Source: Candidatus Dadabacteria bacterium (lineage in GTDB: Bacteria > J088). From it: a stretch of DNA of 11,356 nucleotides. The stretch's first letter is position 1; every line of letters begins with the position of its first letter. Shown here piece by piece: positions 1 through 7,683 of this stretch. The position numbers and the translations under genes are program-made. The DNA is taken from the NCBI GenBank assembly GCA_003695505.1, contig RFIY01000278.1, positions 1 through 11,356 on the forward strand, in the 5' to 3' direction. Under the pieces are notes generated by a model. The model worked only from the letters and a program-made list of their open reading frames with translations, had not been told where the DNA came from and made no database searches.

Positions 1-992
1 CCAAAGACCTCGCGGAAATCCCCATAGAGCGCTGCTTCCCTCGTCGCGCGCAACATCGCGGCCACATTGCTGATGCTGACAGCGATGCGTGACGTAGTCA
101 GCACATAGCCGACGACATTGGCGAGCCCTTTGCCGATCGGGCCAATCGGCCAGGCAACCGCACCGTCATATTCGATCTCGGCCGTCGGCAGCTCGATCGT
201 GCCCAGTTTACGCTTGATGCGGTTGATCCGGTAGCCGTTACGGCGCTCGGCCGCGCGATCCTCCGCCGTGAGCCAGCTCGGTACGATGAACGTCGTGACC
301 GTCTCCTGCCCGGTGACCTTGGCGGTGACCAGTGCGTAGTCGGTATGACAGGCGCTGCAAAAGAACTTTGTCCCGTACAGACGAAAGGCGTCGCCGTCTG
401 GCTCGGCCTCGACACGGTTGGCCGGCACGTCGGAGCCACCCTGGATTTCGGTCAGAAACTGGGATGCCGTTCCGAAATTGCCGTCGACGCCCTCCTTGCA
501 GTGCCGCCAGACCTGCTTGACCGGATCCGTGGCGGTTTCGACGAACGCGTCACACAGTGCGACGAGCCCCTCGGTGCAGGCCAGCGCGCAGGTGACCGAA
601 TGCTCCCCGTTCTGGTGAATGATCAGCAGCTTGGCCAGGCGTTCCCATCGGTTCGTTTTTTCAGAAAACAGACCCAGCCCGAAGATCTCGCGTTCGAGCA
701 TATGAGATTCCTCGGGCCGCACAATGCGATCGATGCGGTGCCCGTGGCCATCATAATGCATCATCCACGGGCGGTTCTCGGGCAGGCTGTTGATGCGGGC
801 CAGATCACGCCAGCGCGTCGAGGCCTGGCGTGACACGTCTTCGACTCGCGGCTCAACGGCGGCCGCATCGGCACCGGCGTAATGGCGCAACAGGGCCGGC
901 AGCGCGTCACTGTCACGGTAATAGTCGAATTTTTCGCGACGTTCGAGAAAGGGATCGAAGGAGTACGGATTGTTGCGATCGGGACCCGACAT
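1..992 (-). CDS. AidB-like acyl-CoA dehydrogenase, C-terminal part beyond the left edge
   Basis: FAD-dependent acyl-CoA dehydrogenase superfamily enzyme, expected to be cytoplasmic and to oxidise an acyl thioester or act as an AidB-type relative. The first 330 residues are present and the 3' end lies outside the window. Residues about 60-165 fit the helical N-terminal domain. The middle beta domain holds the diagnostic stretch GTASQFLTEIQGGSDV (174-189), followed by GTKFFCSA (207-214), the usual FAD- and substrate-contacting region. The start of the C-terminal helical domain (from about 285, SRIAVSISNVAA at 301-312) is present. The start is the ATG at 990-992, with AGGAG (1000-1004 on the minus strand) 7 nt upstream. 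It is divergent from the ScsB/DsbD gene and shares a spacer in which I see no convincing promoter. The substrate cannot be told from sequence; the catalytic Glu region lies beyond the edge. Confidence 0.9.
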   Translation of the reverse strand, partial: MSGPDRNNPYSFDPFLERREKFDYYRDSDALPALLRHYAGADAAAVEPRVEDVSRQASTRWRDLARINSLPENRPWMMHYDGHGHRIDRIVRPEESHMLEREIFGLGLFSEKTNRWERLAKLLIIHQNGEHSVTCALACTEGLVALCDAFVETATDPVKQVWRHCKEGVDGNFGTASQFLTEIQGGSDVPANRVEAEPDGDAFRLYGTKFFCSACHTDYALVTAKVTGQETVTTFIVPSWLTAEDRAAERRNGYRINRIKRKLGTIELPTAEIEYDGAVAWPIGPIGKGLANVVGYVLTTSRIAVSISNVAAMLRATREAALYGDFREVF

Positions 993-1149
993 CGATTTGC
1001 TCCTGCGCTGAACGTGCATGACCTGATTTCGCACGATACCATGGGGAACGAATCAGGGCGACCCGGCGTCGGATATGTCAGAACCCTGTACAGTCCCCGA
1101 CGAATTCATGAACCTGCTCCCGCCTCGACAGGACACGTTACGGCATCTG

Positions 1150-3378
1150 ATGGTTTCTACACGAACATCGTTCCGCCACGCGCTGGGCGCGGCGTTGCTG
1201 CTGCTGTTGCTGAGTCTGCCGGGTCTGGCGGGGGCGAGTACAGTTCCGCCGTCCTGCGCGCGCGGCGCAATCGGCCCCGACCAGCAGCCCCACAGCCAGG
1301 TTTGCCTGATCTCGGATCACGACCGCATTGCACCTGGCCAGCCATTTCGCATCGGCATCCGGATCACACTCGATCCCGGCTGGCACACCTACTGGCGCAA
1401 TCCGGGTGAAGCTGCGCTGCCCAGCCACATTGAATGGAGTGCACCATCGTTCGTCCGCATCAGCGACATTCACTGGCCGCTGCCACATTCGTTCGACGAA
1501 CTGGATGGAGAGCTCCGTACGATCGGCTATGCCGATGAAGTTCTGCTGTTTTCGGAAGCGCAACTGACCGGCCCGGTCGATGGCGACGACGTCGCACTGA
1601 CCGCAAACGTACGGCTGCTTGTCTGCGAGATCCAGTGCGTTCCCTTCGTTGCCGATGTCGGCCTTACGCTGCCGGTCGCGACAGAACCATCGCCCGGTGA
1701 ATACGCCAGCCTGTTCGACCGCTATGCAGCCCAGGTGCCAGCCGTGGACGTCAGCGATCGCGTGGATATAAGCGTCGATGCCGTCCCGCCGTCCGGGCGC
1801 AAACCGTTTGCCGCGCGGCTCTTGCTTCGGGATTGCCCTGACCATGCCTGTCCGGGGCTGGACCCGAGCACACATCCGCATGATGTGTTGTTTCACGATG
1901 CAATCGACGGTCTGGATATCCGACCGACCGCCGTACAGCGCACCAGTGATGGCTGGCTCATCGCACTCCGCGGCGAGAGTCGCCGGAACTTCAGTCCCGA
2001 TCAATTGACAGAGGTCGCGGGAGACCTGCGGCTGACCGATGGTTCGGGCGCGCGTTTTCGGGTGCCGGTCCAGTTCCCGGCCGAAGCAACCCTGGCGTCG
2101 CTGGATCTGGACGTCTCCGCCGAGACGGAGCAGTCCGCCTCAACCGTTGCGGCGTCGGCCCCGGCTTCGCCGCACCCTTCAACGCCCCTCTGGGCGGTAC
2201 TGCTGGCGGCCCTGCTCGGTGGAATCCTGCTCAACATCATGCCGTGCGTGTTCCCGGTACTGGCGATCAAGGTCACTGCGTTTACCGAACTCGCCGGCCA
2301 GCGCCGCCGCGATCTGCTCATACACGGAGCGACCTATACGGCAGGGATCATTTCGACACTGCTGTTGCTCGCCGGCGCGATCATCGCGCTGCGCAATGCC
2401 GGGCATGCGGTCGGCTGGGGATTCCAGTTTCAGGAACCGCATTTCGTGATCGCACTGACGGTCGTGATCGTCGCCTTCGCACTCAATCTGTTCGGACTGT
2501 ATCAGATCGGTATCGTCGGCGGCAACGCACGCACCGAGCACCTTCGCGGACTACGACGCAGCTTTGGCGAAGGCGTGCTCGCGGTCGTCCTGGCGACGCC
2601 GTGTTCCGCTCCGTTTCTGGGCACCGCGGCAGGATTTGCCTTTACGTCGACACCTGCGATGATCATCGCGATCTTTTCGCTGATTGGCCTTGGTCTCGCG
2701 CTACCGTTTGTGTTGCTGACACTGATACCCGGCGCAACGAAATTCCTGCCCAGGCCTGGCCACTGGCTCGACCGTTTCAAGCAATTTCTCGGCTTTCTGC
2801 TGTTGCTGACCGCGATCTGGCTGCTGGACGTGCTTGGCCTGCTTGCGGGCGCGCACGCGGTCAGCCTGACGCTGGTGCTGCTGCTGACGATCACCGCGCT
2901 GGCCTGGATCTGGGGCGCCGTGCAATACCGTGAGGGACGACGCAAGTGGCTACCCGTGACCTTCGCCCTGCTCCCCGTGATCGCTGCAGCGATACCGCTG
3001 ATTCACCTGGACACCACGCAGGCAGAGGCCAGAACGGCGCCCGCAGTGGGGCGCTGGAGTCCCGAAGCCGTCCAGCAGGCGCTCGCAAGCGGACGGCCGG
3101 TATTCGTCGATGTGACCGCAGCCTGGTGCATCACCTGCAAGGTAAATGAACGGGCGGTTTTGAATACTGCGCCGGTTCACCAACTTTTCGCCGCCCATCG
3201 GGTCCAGGTACTCGTCGCCGACTGGACGCATTATGACGCCAGCATCACCGCATTGCTCGAAGCCAATGGCCGGATCGGCGTGCCGATGTACCTGCTCTAT
3301 CTGCCTGGCCGTGACCGACCCGTGATTCTGCCTGAGCTCTTGACACAGAACGCCATCCGTACGGCGCTTTCCAACTGA
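1150..3378 (+). CDS. ScsB/DsbD-type transmembrane thiol:disulfide reductase
   Basis: Inner-membrane protein that carries reducing equivalents from cytoplasmic thioredoxin across the membrane to periplasmic partners. Numbered from the ATG at 1150 (742 aa): signal peptide 1-29 with a leucine-rich core; periplasmic N-terminal domain about 30-325 with the conserved pair C159/C163 (LVCEIQC); a multi-helix DsbD domain about 345-620 with the redox cysteines C366 (IMPCVFP) and C485 (ATPCSAP); and a C-terminal thioredoxin-like domain with C660-I-T-C663. All three expected cysteine pairs are present. The N-terminal domain is larger than in classical DsbD and fits ScsB-like proteins. The frame is open back to an ATG at 1075 (767 aa) with another ATG at 1108. 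I prefer 1150 because it puts a compact signal peptide at the N-terminus, but none of the three has a well-spaced Shine-Dalgarno site, so the start is uncertain. The next gene encodes a c-type cytochrome, whose apocytochrome thiols could be a client. No dedicated periplasmic partner such as ScsC is in the window. Confidence 0.92.
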   Translation: MVSTRTSFRHALGAALLLLLLSLPGLAGASTVPPSCARGAIGPDQQPHSQVCLISDHDRIAPGQPFRIGIRITLDPGWHTYWRNPGEAALPSHIEWSAPSFVRISDIHWPLPHSFDELDGELRTIGYADEVLLFSEAQLTGPVDGDDVALTANVRLLVCEIQCVPFVADVGLTLPVATEPSPGEYASLFDRYAAQVPAVDVSDRVDISVDAVPPSGRKPFAARLLLRDCPDHACPGLDPSTHPHDVLFHDAIDGLDIRPTAVQRTSDGWLIALRGESRRNFSPDQLTEVAGDLRLTDGSGARFRVPVQFPAEATLASLDLDVSAETEQSASTVAASAPASPHPSTPLWAVLLAALLGGILLNIMPCVFPVLAIKVTAFTELAGQRRRDLLIHGATYTAGIISTLLLLAGAIIALRNAGHAVGWGFQFQEPHFVIALTVVIVAFALNLFGLYQIGIVGGNARTEHLRGLRRSFGEGVLAVVLATPCSAPFLGTAAGFAFTSTPAMIIAIFSLIGLGLALPFVLLTLIPGATKFLPRPGHWLDRFKQFLGFLLLLTAIWLLDVLGLLAGAHAVSLTLVLLLTITALAWIWGAVQYREGRRKWLPVTFALLPVIAAAIPLIHLDTTQAEARTAPAVGRWSPEAVQQALASGRPVFVDVTAAWCITCKVNERAVLNTAPVHQLFAAHRVQVLVADWTHYDASITALLEANGRIGVPMYLLYLPGRDRPVILPELLTQNAIRTALSN

Positions 3379-3390
3379 TCGCGCGACACC

Positions 3391-3428
3391 GCTGGCACTC
3401 AACCGGTCGGTTTGCTGGCAACCGGTCG
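3391..3428. repeat. imperfect direct repeat upstream of the cytochrome c gene
   Basis: The 10-mer CAACCGGTCG occurs at 3400-3409 and 3419-3428. Each copy is preceded by GCTGG (3391-3395 and 3414-3418). The first copy carries four extra bases (CACT) between the two parts, so this looks like a short tandem duplication with an indel. Each copy contains the palindrome ACCGGT. It lies between the ScsB/DsbD stop and the cytochrome start and could be a paired regulator site. Confidence 0.45.
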
Positions 3429-3444
3429 ACAACGGCGGTATGAT
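3415..3444 (+). promoter_or_regulatory. possible sigma-70 promoter of the cytochrome c gene
   Basis: The -10-like TATGAT (3439-3444, 5 of 6 matches to TATAAT) follows CTGGCA (3415-3420, 4 of 6 to TTGACA) after 18 bp. The second copy of the direct repeat overlaps this element, so a protein bound there could control it. The assignment rests on the -10 match alone. Confidence 0.3.
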
Positions 3445-3454
3445 GAGGCACCCG

Positions 3455-3460
3455 GGAGGT
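3455..3460 (+). promoter_or_regulatory. ribosome binding site that sets the cytochrome c start
   Basis: GGAGGT lies 6 nt before the ATG at 3467. It favours that codon over the in-frame ATG pair at 3440 and 3443, which would place the Shine-Dalgarno site inside the coding sequence. Confidence 0.75.
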
Positions 3461-3466
3461 GCCAAC

Positions 3467-4369
3467 ATGTTACGGTGGCTAAAGTGGCTGGCGCTCGCAT
3501 TTGCGCTGTTTATTGCGCTGGTCGCATTGATCTTCTGGTACATCTACGATGTCAGCGACCGCGCCATCGAGCAACGGCCCGCGCCCGCACAGCGCACGAT
3601 CGAGTTTCCGGATGAGGCGACGCACGAATCGCGCCTGGAGCGCGGCGCACACCTGTACCAGACGCGCGGCTGCGTCGACTGCCACGGCGTACACGGCGAG
3701 GGGACGGTCGTGATCGGCGAGTGGCCGATGGGGAAACTCGTCGCGACGAATCTGACGAGCGCCCGTTCCGCCTATACCAGTGATACCGACTGGTCCAGGG
3801 CCGTCCGGCAGGGGATCGCACCCGACGGACGCAAGCTGCTGTTCATGCCGTCTCACGAATACACGCGCACGACGGATGCGGATCTTTCGGCGATCGTCGC
3901 CTATATCGTGTCGCTGCCCGTGACCGACAGCGACCTGCCGCCGATGTCCATCGGCCCGCTGGCACGCGTACTCTGGTGGCTCGGTGCATTCAATCTGATT
4001 CCCGCCGACACGATCGACCACTCCTATGTGGCGGCAAGCTCCATCGCGGCCGGTCCGAGCACGACCTATGGCAATTACCTGCTGGACGGTTGCACGGGAT
4101 GCCACGGCACCGGCCTTTCCGGCGGGCCCATTCCGGGCGCGCCGCCGGACTGGCCCACGGCGACGAATCTGACGATGCACGAGACGGGTCTTGCCGACTG
4201 GACCTTCAACGACTTCGTGCGAGCGATGCGCGAAGGCCGGCGCCCCGACGGATCACCGATCAGCAAAGTCATGCCCTGGCCCAGTCTGGGCAAGATGCAC
4301 GACTGGGAACTGCGGGCGATCTGGTCGGCACTGGCTGCAGCACCACCTCGGCCATCCGGACAACGTTGA
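3467..4369 (+). CDS. membrane-anchored di-heme cytochrome c
   Basis: Class I type di-heme electron carrier of 300 residues, tethered by an uncleaved N-terminal helix (about residues 4-27) with the rest in the periplasm. Heme motif 1 is C69-V-D-C72-H73 and motif 2 is C209-T-G-C212-H213. Plausible distal methionine ligands are M127 (LFMPSH) and M269 (KVMPWP), each about 55-60 residues after its CXXCH. The two halves share the order CXXCH, then a TNLT stretch (94-97 and 233-236), then the Met loop, as in an internal duplication of one cytochrome domain. The family resembles cytochrome subunits of membrane dehydrogenases, but no dehydrogenase is adjacent, so its redox partner is unknown. The start is set by GGAGGT 6 nt upstream. 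It lies 88 bp after the ScsB/DsbD stop on the same strand, so thiol reduction of its apoprotein by that neighbour is a reasonable guess. Confidence 0.9.
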   Translation: MLRWLKWLALAFALFIALVALIFWYIYDVSDRAIEQRPAPAQRTIEFPDEATHESRLERGAHLYQTRGCVDCHGVHGEGTVVIGEWPMGKLVATNLTSARSAYTSDTDWSRAVRQGIAPDGRKLLFMPSHEYTRTTDADLSAIVAYIVSLPVTDSDLPPMSIGPLARVLWWLGAFNLIPADTIDHSYVAASSIAAGPSTTYGNYLLDGCTGCHGTGLSGGPIPGAPPDWPTATNLTMHETGLADWTFNDFVRAMREGRRPDGSPISKVMPWPSLGKMHDWELRAIWSALAAAPPRPSGQR

Positions 4370-4435
4370 CAACCGCACAACCCACGAATACCGCGGGACA
4401 AAGCCGACCACGCCACGCGACCGCCGACTCCGGAA

Positions 4436-4462
4436 TTGACTGAGGCGTCAATGCTGTACCAT
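4436..4462 (+). promoter_or_regulatory. possible promoter with a short dyad before the MBL-fold gene
   Basis: TTGACT (4436-4441) is a good -35 match, followed after 15 bp by TACCAT (4457-4462), a weak -10 at a short spacing. TTGAC and GTCAA (4447-4451) form a 5-bp inverted repeat over the -35 region. The preceding 65 bases (4370-4434) are rich in C and poor in G, as often seen at Rho-dependent ends. Suggestive only. Confidence 0.3.
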
Positions 4463-4487
4463 GTTCCCCAGAGCTTCGTCGGACAAG

Positions 4488-4493
4488 GGAGGG
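4488..4493 (+). promoter_or_regulatory. ribosome binding site that sets a GTG start
   Basis: GGAGGG lies 6 nt before the GTG at 4500, the same geometry as the cytochrome c gene. It makes GTG the likely start rather than the ATG at 4461, which has no Shine-Dalgarno site. Confidence 0.7.
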
Positions 4494-4499
4494 ATTGCC

Positions 4500-5405
4500 G
4501 TGACCAGCTCAATCCGGCCGGTCCAGGCGTCCGGTGACCGCCAGGTACAATTGCAGCGCACGCAAATTGGGCCACTGGAGCGCCTGGAGCTTCGCGTCCG
4601 CCATGGCAACCATCCGACAGTCGCGATTGCCAACATATACCGACTCGGCCGCACGCTTTTTGACGCGGGCTTTTTCTATGCGGAGCAGGCCCTGCTGCAA
4701 GCACTCGAAAGCGACTGGCCCGAGCGCGTCCTGCTGACCCATCACCACGAAGATCACGTCGCCTCACTTGCGGCACTACGCGACCGCAACCCCGACCTGG
4801 AAATCTGGGCACCGGCGGAACTGGCACCGCTCGTGGAACGCGGCTGGCCCGATCCCGGCCCGGTGCGTGGCCATTTCTGGGGGCCTGCGGCACCCGTCTC
4901 CGCGGTATCCGGATACGCACCGGATGCGGTCTTCCGAGAGGGCGACGTCACGATCACGGCGATACCGACCCCGGGCCACTGCCCGTATCACTGCGGCTTC
5001 ATCATTGATCACCAGCAGGGTCGTTTCGTATTGACCGGCGATCTGTACTACAGGCGCAAGCCACTGAGCATCTGGTATGAGGCGTCGGCACCGGACGCCA
5101 TCGCCTCGCTGCGCCGCGTCGCCGCCCTCGGCGAGGACGTCACCATTCTGCCGTATCATCTCGACCCGATAAACGGCCCCGATGCCTTTCTGCAACAGGC
5201 AGACTGGATCGAGCGGGAAGCCGAAAAAGTGCTGAAGGCGGCAGAACAGCTCGGAAGCCGCGATCCGGCCCGCATCGCGGAACACCTCTATGGCCCGCCC
5301 GATGTTTTTGAGCGAGCCACCGGAGGCGAAATCAACAAGGCAGCGTTTGTGCGTTCCGTTCTGGATCCCGTGCGCGATCTTCCGGCGACCCCGATCCCGG
5401 TCTGA
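4500..5405 (+). CDS. MBL-fold metallo-hydrolase
   Basis: Metallo-beta-lactamase-fold hydrolase of 301 residues, predicted cytoplasmic because no signal peptide is seen. The full dinuclear metal site is visible: H81-x-H83-x-D85-H86 (THHHEDH), H160 (TPGH), D181 (LTGD) and H220 (LPYH). The C-terminal 80 residues (about 222-301) are alpha-helical with many charged residues, and a similar tail occurs in many single-domain MBL hydrolases related to glyoxalase II. The substrate cannot be read from the sequence; thioester or phosphoester hydrolysis are both possible. The GTG start is chosen for its strong GGAGGG site; an upstream in-frame ATG at 4461 would add 13 residues. It is convergent with the MerA-like gene, with only 35 bp between their stops. 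Confidence 0.9.
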   Translation: MTSSIRPVQASGDRQVQLQRTQIGPLERLELRVRHGNHPTVAIANIYRLGRTLFDAGFFYAEQALLQALESDWPERVLLTHHHEDHVASLAALRDRNPDLEIWAPAELAPLVERGWPDPGPVRGHFWGPAAPVSAVSGYAPDAVFREGDVTITAIPTPGHCPYHCGFIIDHQQGRFVLTGDLYYRRKPLSIWYEASAPDAIASLRRVAALGEDVTILPYHLDPINGPDAFLQQADWIEREAEKVLKAAEQLGSRDPARIAEHLYGPPDVFERATGGEINKAAFVRSVLDPVRDLPATPIPV

Positions 5406-5417
5406 CCTGTTGCGACC

Positions 5418-5435
5418 GCTGCGGTCCGCCGCAGC
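5418..5435. terminator. GC-rich hairpin between convergent genes
   Basis: GCTGCGG (5418-5424) and CCGCAGC (5429-5435) form a perfect 7-bp stem with a 4-nt TCCG loop, centred in the 35-bp gap between two convergent stop codons. The symmetric position suits a bidirectional terminator. No T-run follows on either strand, so it is not a textbook intrinsic terminator. Confidence 0.5.
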
Positions 5436-5440
5436 ATCGA

Positions 5441-6979
5441 TCAGATCACGCGTCGCAGCCGGATCAACTTCTGCAGGATTCCCGCGCTTCGAGGCGTCAG
5501 ACGCGTTCGGTTGTAGGCGTCGCCCAGTTTGCGGATCGCTTCGCTCTGGGTCGGGTACGGATGAATCGTGCTGGCGATCCCGCCCAGTCCGATCCCGTGC
5601 GTCATTGCCAGCACGAGCTCGCCGATCATTTCCCCGGCGTGACGTGCGACGATCGTCGCACCAAAAATCCGTTCGCCGCCCTTCTCGGTCAATGCTTCGG
5701 CAAAGCCTTCCGGCTCGCCATCGAGCAGCGCGCGATCCAGGTCGTCGAAATCGACCCGATACACATCGTACGGCGTGCCGTCCTGATCGAGTTGGGCCCG
5801 CGTCTTGCCGACGTGCGCGACCTCGGGATCGGTGTAGGTCACCCACGGCACAACCAGATCGGTCCAGCGCTTGCGCCCAAAAAAGAGTGCATTCTGGATG
5901 ACGATCCGGGCCGTTGCATCCGCCGTGTGGGTAAACTGCCACGGAATCGCCACGTCGCCGCAGGCAAAAATGCGCTTATTGGTCGTCCGCAGGCGGGCGT
6001 CGACCGTGACCCCGCGGGGGCGTGTCTCGACGCCGGCCGCCTCACAGCCAAGGCCGTCGATATTGGCCTTGCGTCCGGCCGCGACAAGGATCTCGTCTGC
6101 CTCGACCTGCTCCGTTCGATCGCCACGCTTCATCGTCACGACGACAACGCCATCCTCCCGCCGCTCTACGCGTTCAAGTGCGATACCCAGACAGAGGCGA
6201 ACGCCATCGCGCTCAAGCGCTGCCCGCACCCGCGCCGATGCGTCGGGTTCGTCACGCGGCAGCACCCGGTCCGCCATATCACCGATCGTCACGGTTGTAC
6301 CGAAACGGGCGAACGATTGTGCCAGCTCACAGCCGATGGGGCCCCCACCGACAACGAACAGGCGTGCCGGACGCTCCGTCAGGTTGAAGACCGTTTCGTT
6401 GGTCAACGGGCGCGCCTCGACGAGCCCGGGCACCGGCGGCACGGCCGCCCGCGCTCCGGACGCAATGACGGCGCGCCGGAACTGAAGGGTTCTGTCTCCG
6501 GCCGGACCGCGCACGACGACCGATTCTCTGTCGGCGAACGTCGCATCGCCGATGAACACGTCGACGCCGAGTTCGTCGCGAAAGCGTGCCGCGGAATCGA
6601 CCGGTGCAATCTCGGCGCGAATGCGACGCATTCGCGCAAGCGCCGCCGCAAAATCCGGCTCACACGATGCCGAAACACCAAACTCCGCCGCGTCGCGGAC
6701 GTCGGCGATCGCCCGCGCGGCGCGAATCAGCCCTTTGGAGGGAACACAGCCGACATTGAGGCAGTCGCCTCCGAGCAGGTTGCGCTCGATCAGCGCCACG
6801 CGCGCGCCCAGGCCTGCGGCTCCGGCGGCCGTCACCAGCCCGGCCGCGCCGGCGCCAATGACAACGAGGTCGTAACGCCCCTTGCCGTCCGGATTCGTCC
6901 AGTCGGCGGGGTGGACGAGGTCGAGCCGGCGCCGGTCCGCATCGTCCACGGCTGGAGGAAATGGATACGTTTCGGTCAC
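5441..6979 (-). CDS. MerA-like FAD-dependent pyridine nucleotide-disulfide oxidoreductase
   Basis: Flavoprotein of 512 residues in the glutathione reductase/lipoamide dehydrogenase/MerA family; it should use NAD(P)H and FAD to reduce a disulfide or metal(loid) substrate in the cytoplasm. FAD motif GAGAAG (42-47); redox-active pair C73 and C78 in GGDCLNVGCVPSK (70-82); nucleotide-binding GGGPIG (211-216); second FAD motif ACGDV (339-343); C-terminal dimer-interface segment HPYPTQSE (473-480). In that segment the position of the usual catalytic His (HPT) is Y475, as in mercuric reductases. It lacks the N-terminal metal-binding domain of MerA and the vicinal C-terminal cysteines that pass Hg(II) to the active site (the C-terminus is RLRRVI), so Hg(II) reduction is doubtful. 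The first about 35 residues before the FAD fold are an extension. The GTG start overlaps the upstream stop (GTGA), with GGAG about 8 nt upstream. It is the last gene of the operon. Confidence 0.9.
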   Translation of the reverse strand: MTETYPFPPAVDDADRRRLDLVHPADWTNPDGKGRYDLVVIGAGAAGLVTAAGAAGLGARVALIERNLLGGDCLNVGCVPSKGLIRAARAIADVRDAAEFGVSASCEPDFAAALARMRRIRAEIAPVDSAARFRDELGVDVFIGDATFADRESVVVRGPAGDRTLQFRRAVIASGARAAVPPVPGLVEARPLTNETVFNLTERPARLFVVGGGPIGCELAQSFARFGTTVTIGDMADRVLPRDEPDASARVRAALERDGVRLCLGIALERVERREDGVVVVTMKRGDRTEQVEADEILVAAGRKANIDGLGCEAAGVETRPRGVTVDARLRTTNKRIFACGDVAIPWQFTHTADATARIVIQNALFFGRKRWTDLVVPWVTYTDPEVAHVGKTRAQLDQDGTPYDVYRVDFDDLDRALLDGEPEGFAEALTEKGGERIFGATIVARHAGEMIGELVLAMTHGIGLGGIASTIHPYPTQSEAIRKLGDAYNRTRLTPRSAGILQKLIRLRRVI

Positions 6980-7683
6980 GATGCAGCTCCTTCGAGTTCA
7001 GCAAGACGGCGTCGCAAACGCGGTGCGAGTGCGGCCAGCAGGATCAGCACGCCAACTACCGCGGCAACCGCACGCCAGGGGATTTCGCCGGCCGAAATTG
7101 CATCGGTGATCACCTGCGTACCGACGACATACAGTATGGTTCCGGGCAGCATCGCAATCCAGCTAACCGCGATGTAGGTCAGAAACGGCGTGTTGGTCAG
7201 CCCAAAGCCGAAATTGAGCAAATTGAATGGGAAGATCGGCAGCAACCGCGTGATCAGCACGACCAGCGCCGCACGCCGGGCGGTCAGACGTTCGAGCCGC
7301 TGGAACGCGGCCTTGTCGCCAAGCCAGTCGACAATGGCATCCCGCGCGACATAGCGGGCAATCAGAAAGGCCAGAGACGCCCCGATCGTCGATGCAACGC
7401 TGACCCAGACGGTACCCCAGAATCCGCCGAACAACGCGCCGGCCGCAACGGTCAGTGGCGTCCCGGGCATGGCAAGCACCGTCGCCAGCACATAGATCGA
7501 CACAAACGCAGCCGGTCCCCAGGGGCCGAGATCGCGAATCCAGGTGCGCGTCTGCCCGAGCCACTCGGCGAGCGGCAGTACCCGCCCCGCCACAAACAGG
7601 CCAAGCACGACGACGGCAAAAAGGAGCAGGCGACGGCCACCCTGCGATGACTTCGGTTCAGCGGCGCCGGTTGAATCTGTCAT
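6976..7683 (-). CDS. TVP38/TMEM64 family (VTT-domain) membrane protein
   Basis: Integral membrane protein of 235 residues. A cytoplasmic N-terminal stub is followed by a helix at about 18-37, hydrophobic segments at about 58-72, 76-112, 138-160 and 166-190, and a last helix at about 204-220 before a basic tail (RLRRRLAE). The VTT (formerly SNARE-associated) domain shows AMPGTPLTVAAGALFGG (71-87) and TRLLPIFPFNLLNFGFG (145-161), both typical. VTT/DedA-superfamily proteins have been linked to lipid movement across membranes, but the substrate here is unknown. The ATG overlaps the stop of the DUF547 gene (ATGA) and has no clear Shine-Dalgarno site, which suggests dependence on translational coupling. 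TVP38 proteins are often encoded beside MerA-like oxidoreductases, as here. Confidence 0.92.
   Translation of the reverse strand: MTDSTGAAEPKSSQGGRRLLLFAVVVLGLFVAGRVLPLAEWLGQTRTWIRDLGPWGPAAFVSIYVLATVLAMPGTPLTVAAGALFGGFWGTVWVSVASTIGASLAFLIARYVARDAIVDWLGDKAAFQRLERLTARRAALVVLITRLLPIFPFNLLNFGFGLTNTPFLTYIAVSWIAMLPGTILYVVGTQVITDAISAGEIPWRAVAAVVGVLILLAALAPRLRRRLAELEGAAS

Noticed and set aside
345-351. CXXCH (CSACH, residues 212-216) within the acyl-CoA dehydrogenase, resembling a heme c site
   Set aside because: The protein is a cytoplasmic flavoenzyme with no signal peptide, and the motif falls in the conserved KFFCSA segment of the family; the match is coincidental.
1138-2004. Minus-strand open frame (288 codons) opposite the ScsB/DsbD gene
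   Set aside because: The opposite strand encodes a complete protein with signal peptide and conserved cysteines; this frame is glutamine- and arginine-rich shadow sequence.
5441-6979. Naming the oxidoreductase merA
   Set aside because: The C-terminal vicinal cysteines and the N-terminal metal-binding domain that define functional mercuric reductase are absent, and no other mer gene is present.
5561-7177. Long plus-strand open frame (538 codons) opposite the MerA-like gene
   Set aside because: It is antisense to a clear flavoprotein with all its motifs; such frames are common in high-GC genes, and its translation shows no recognisable domain.
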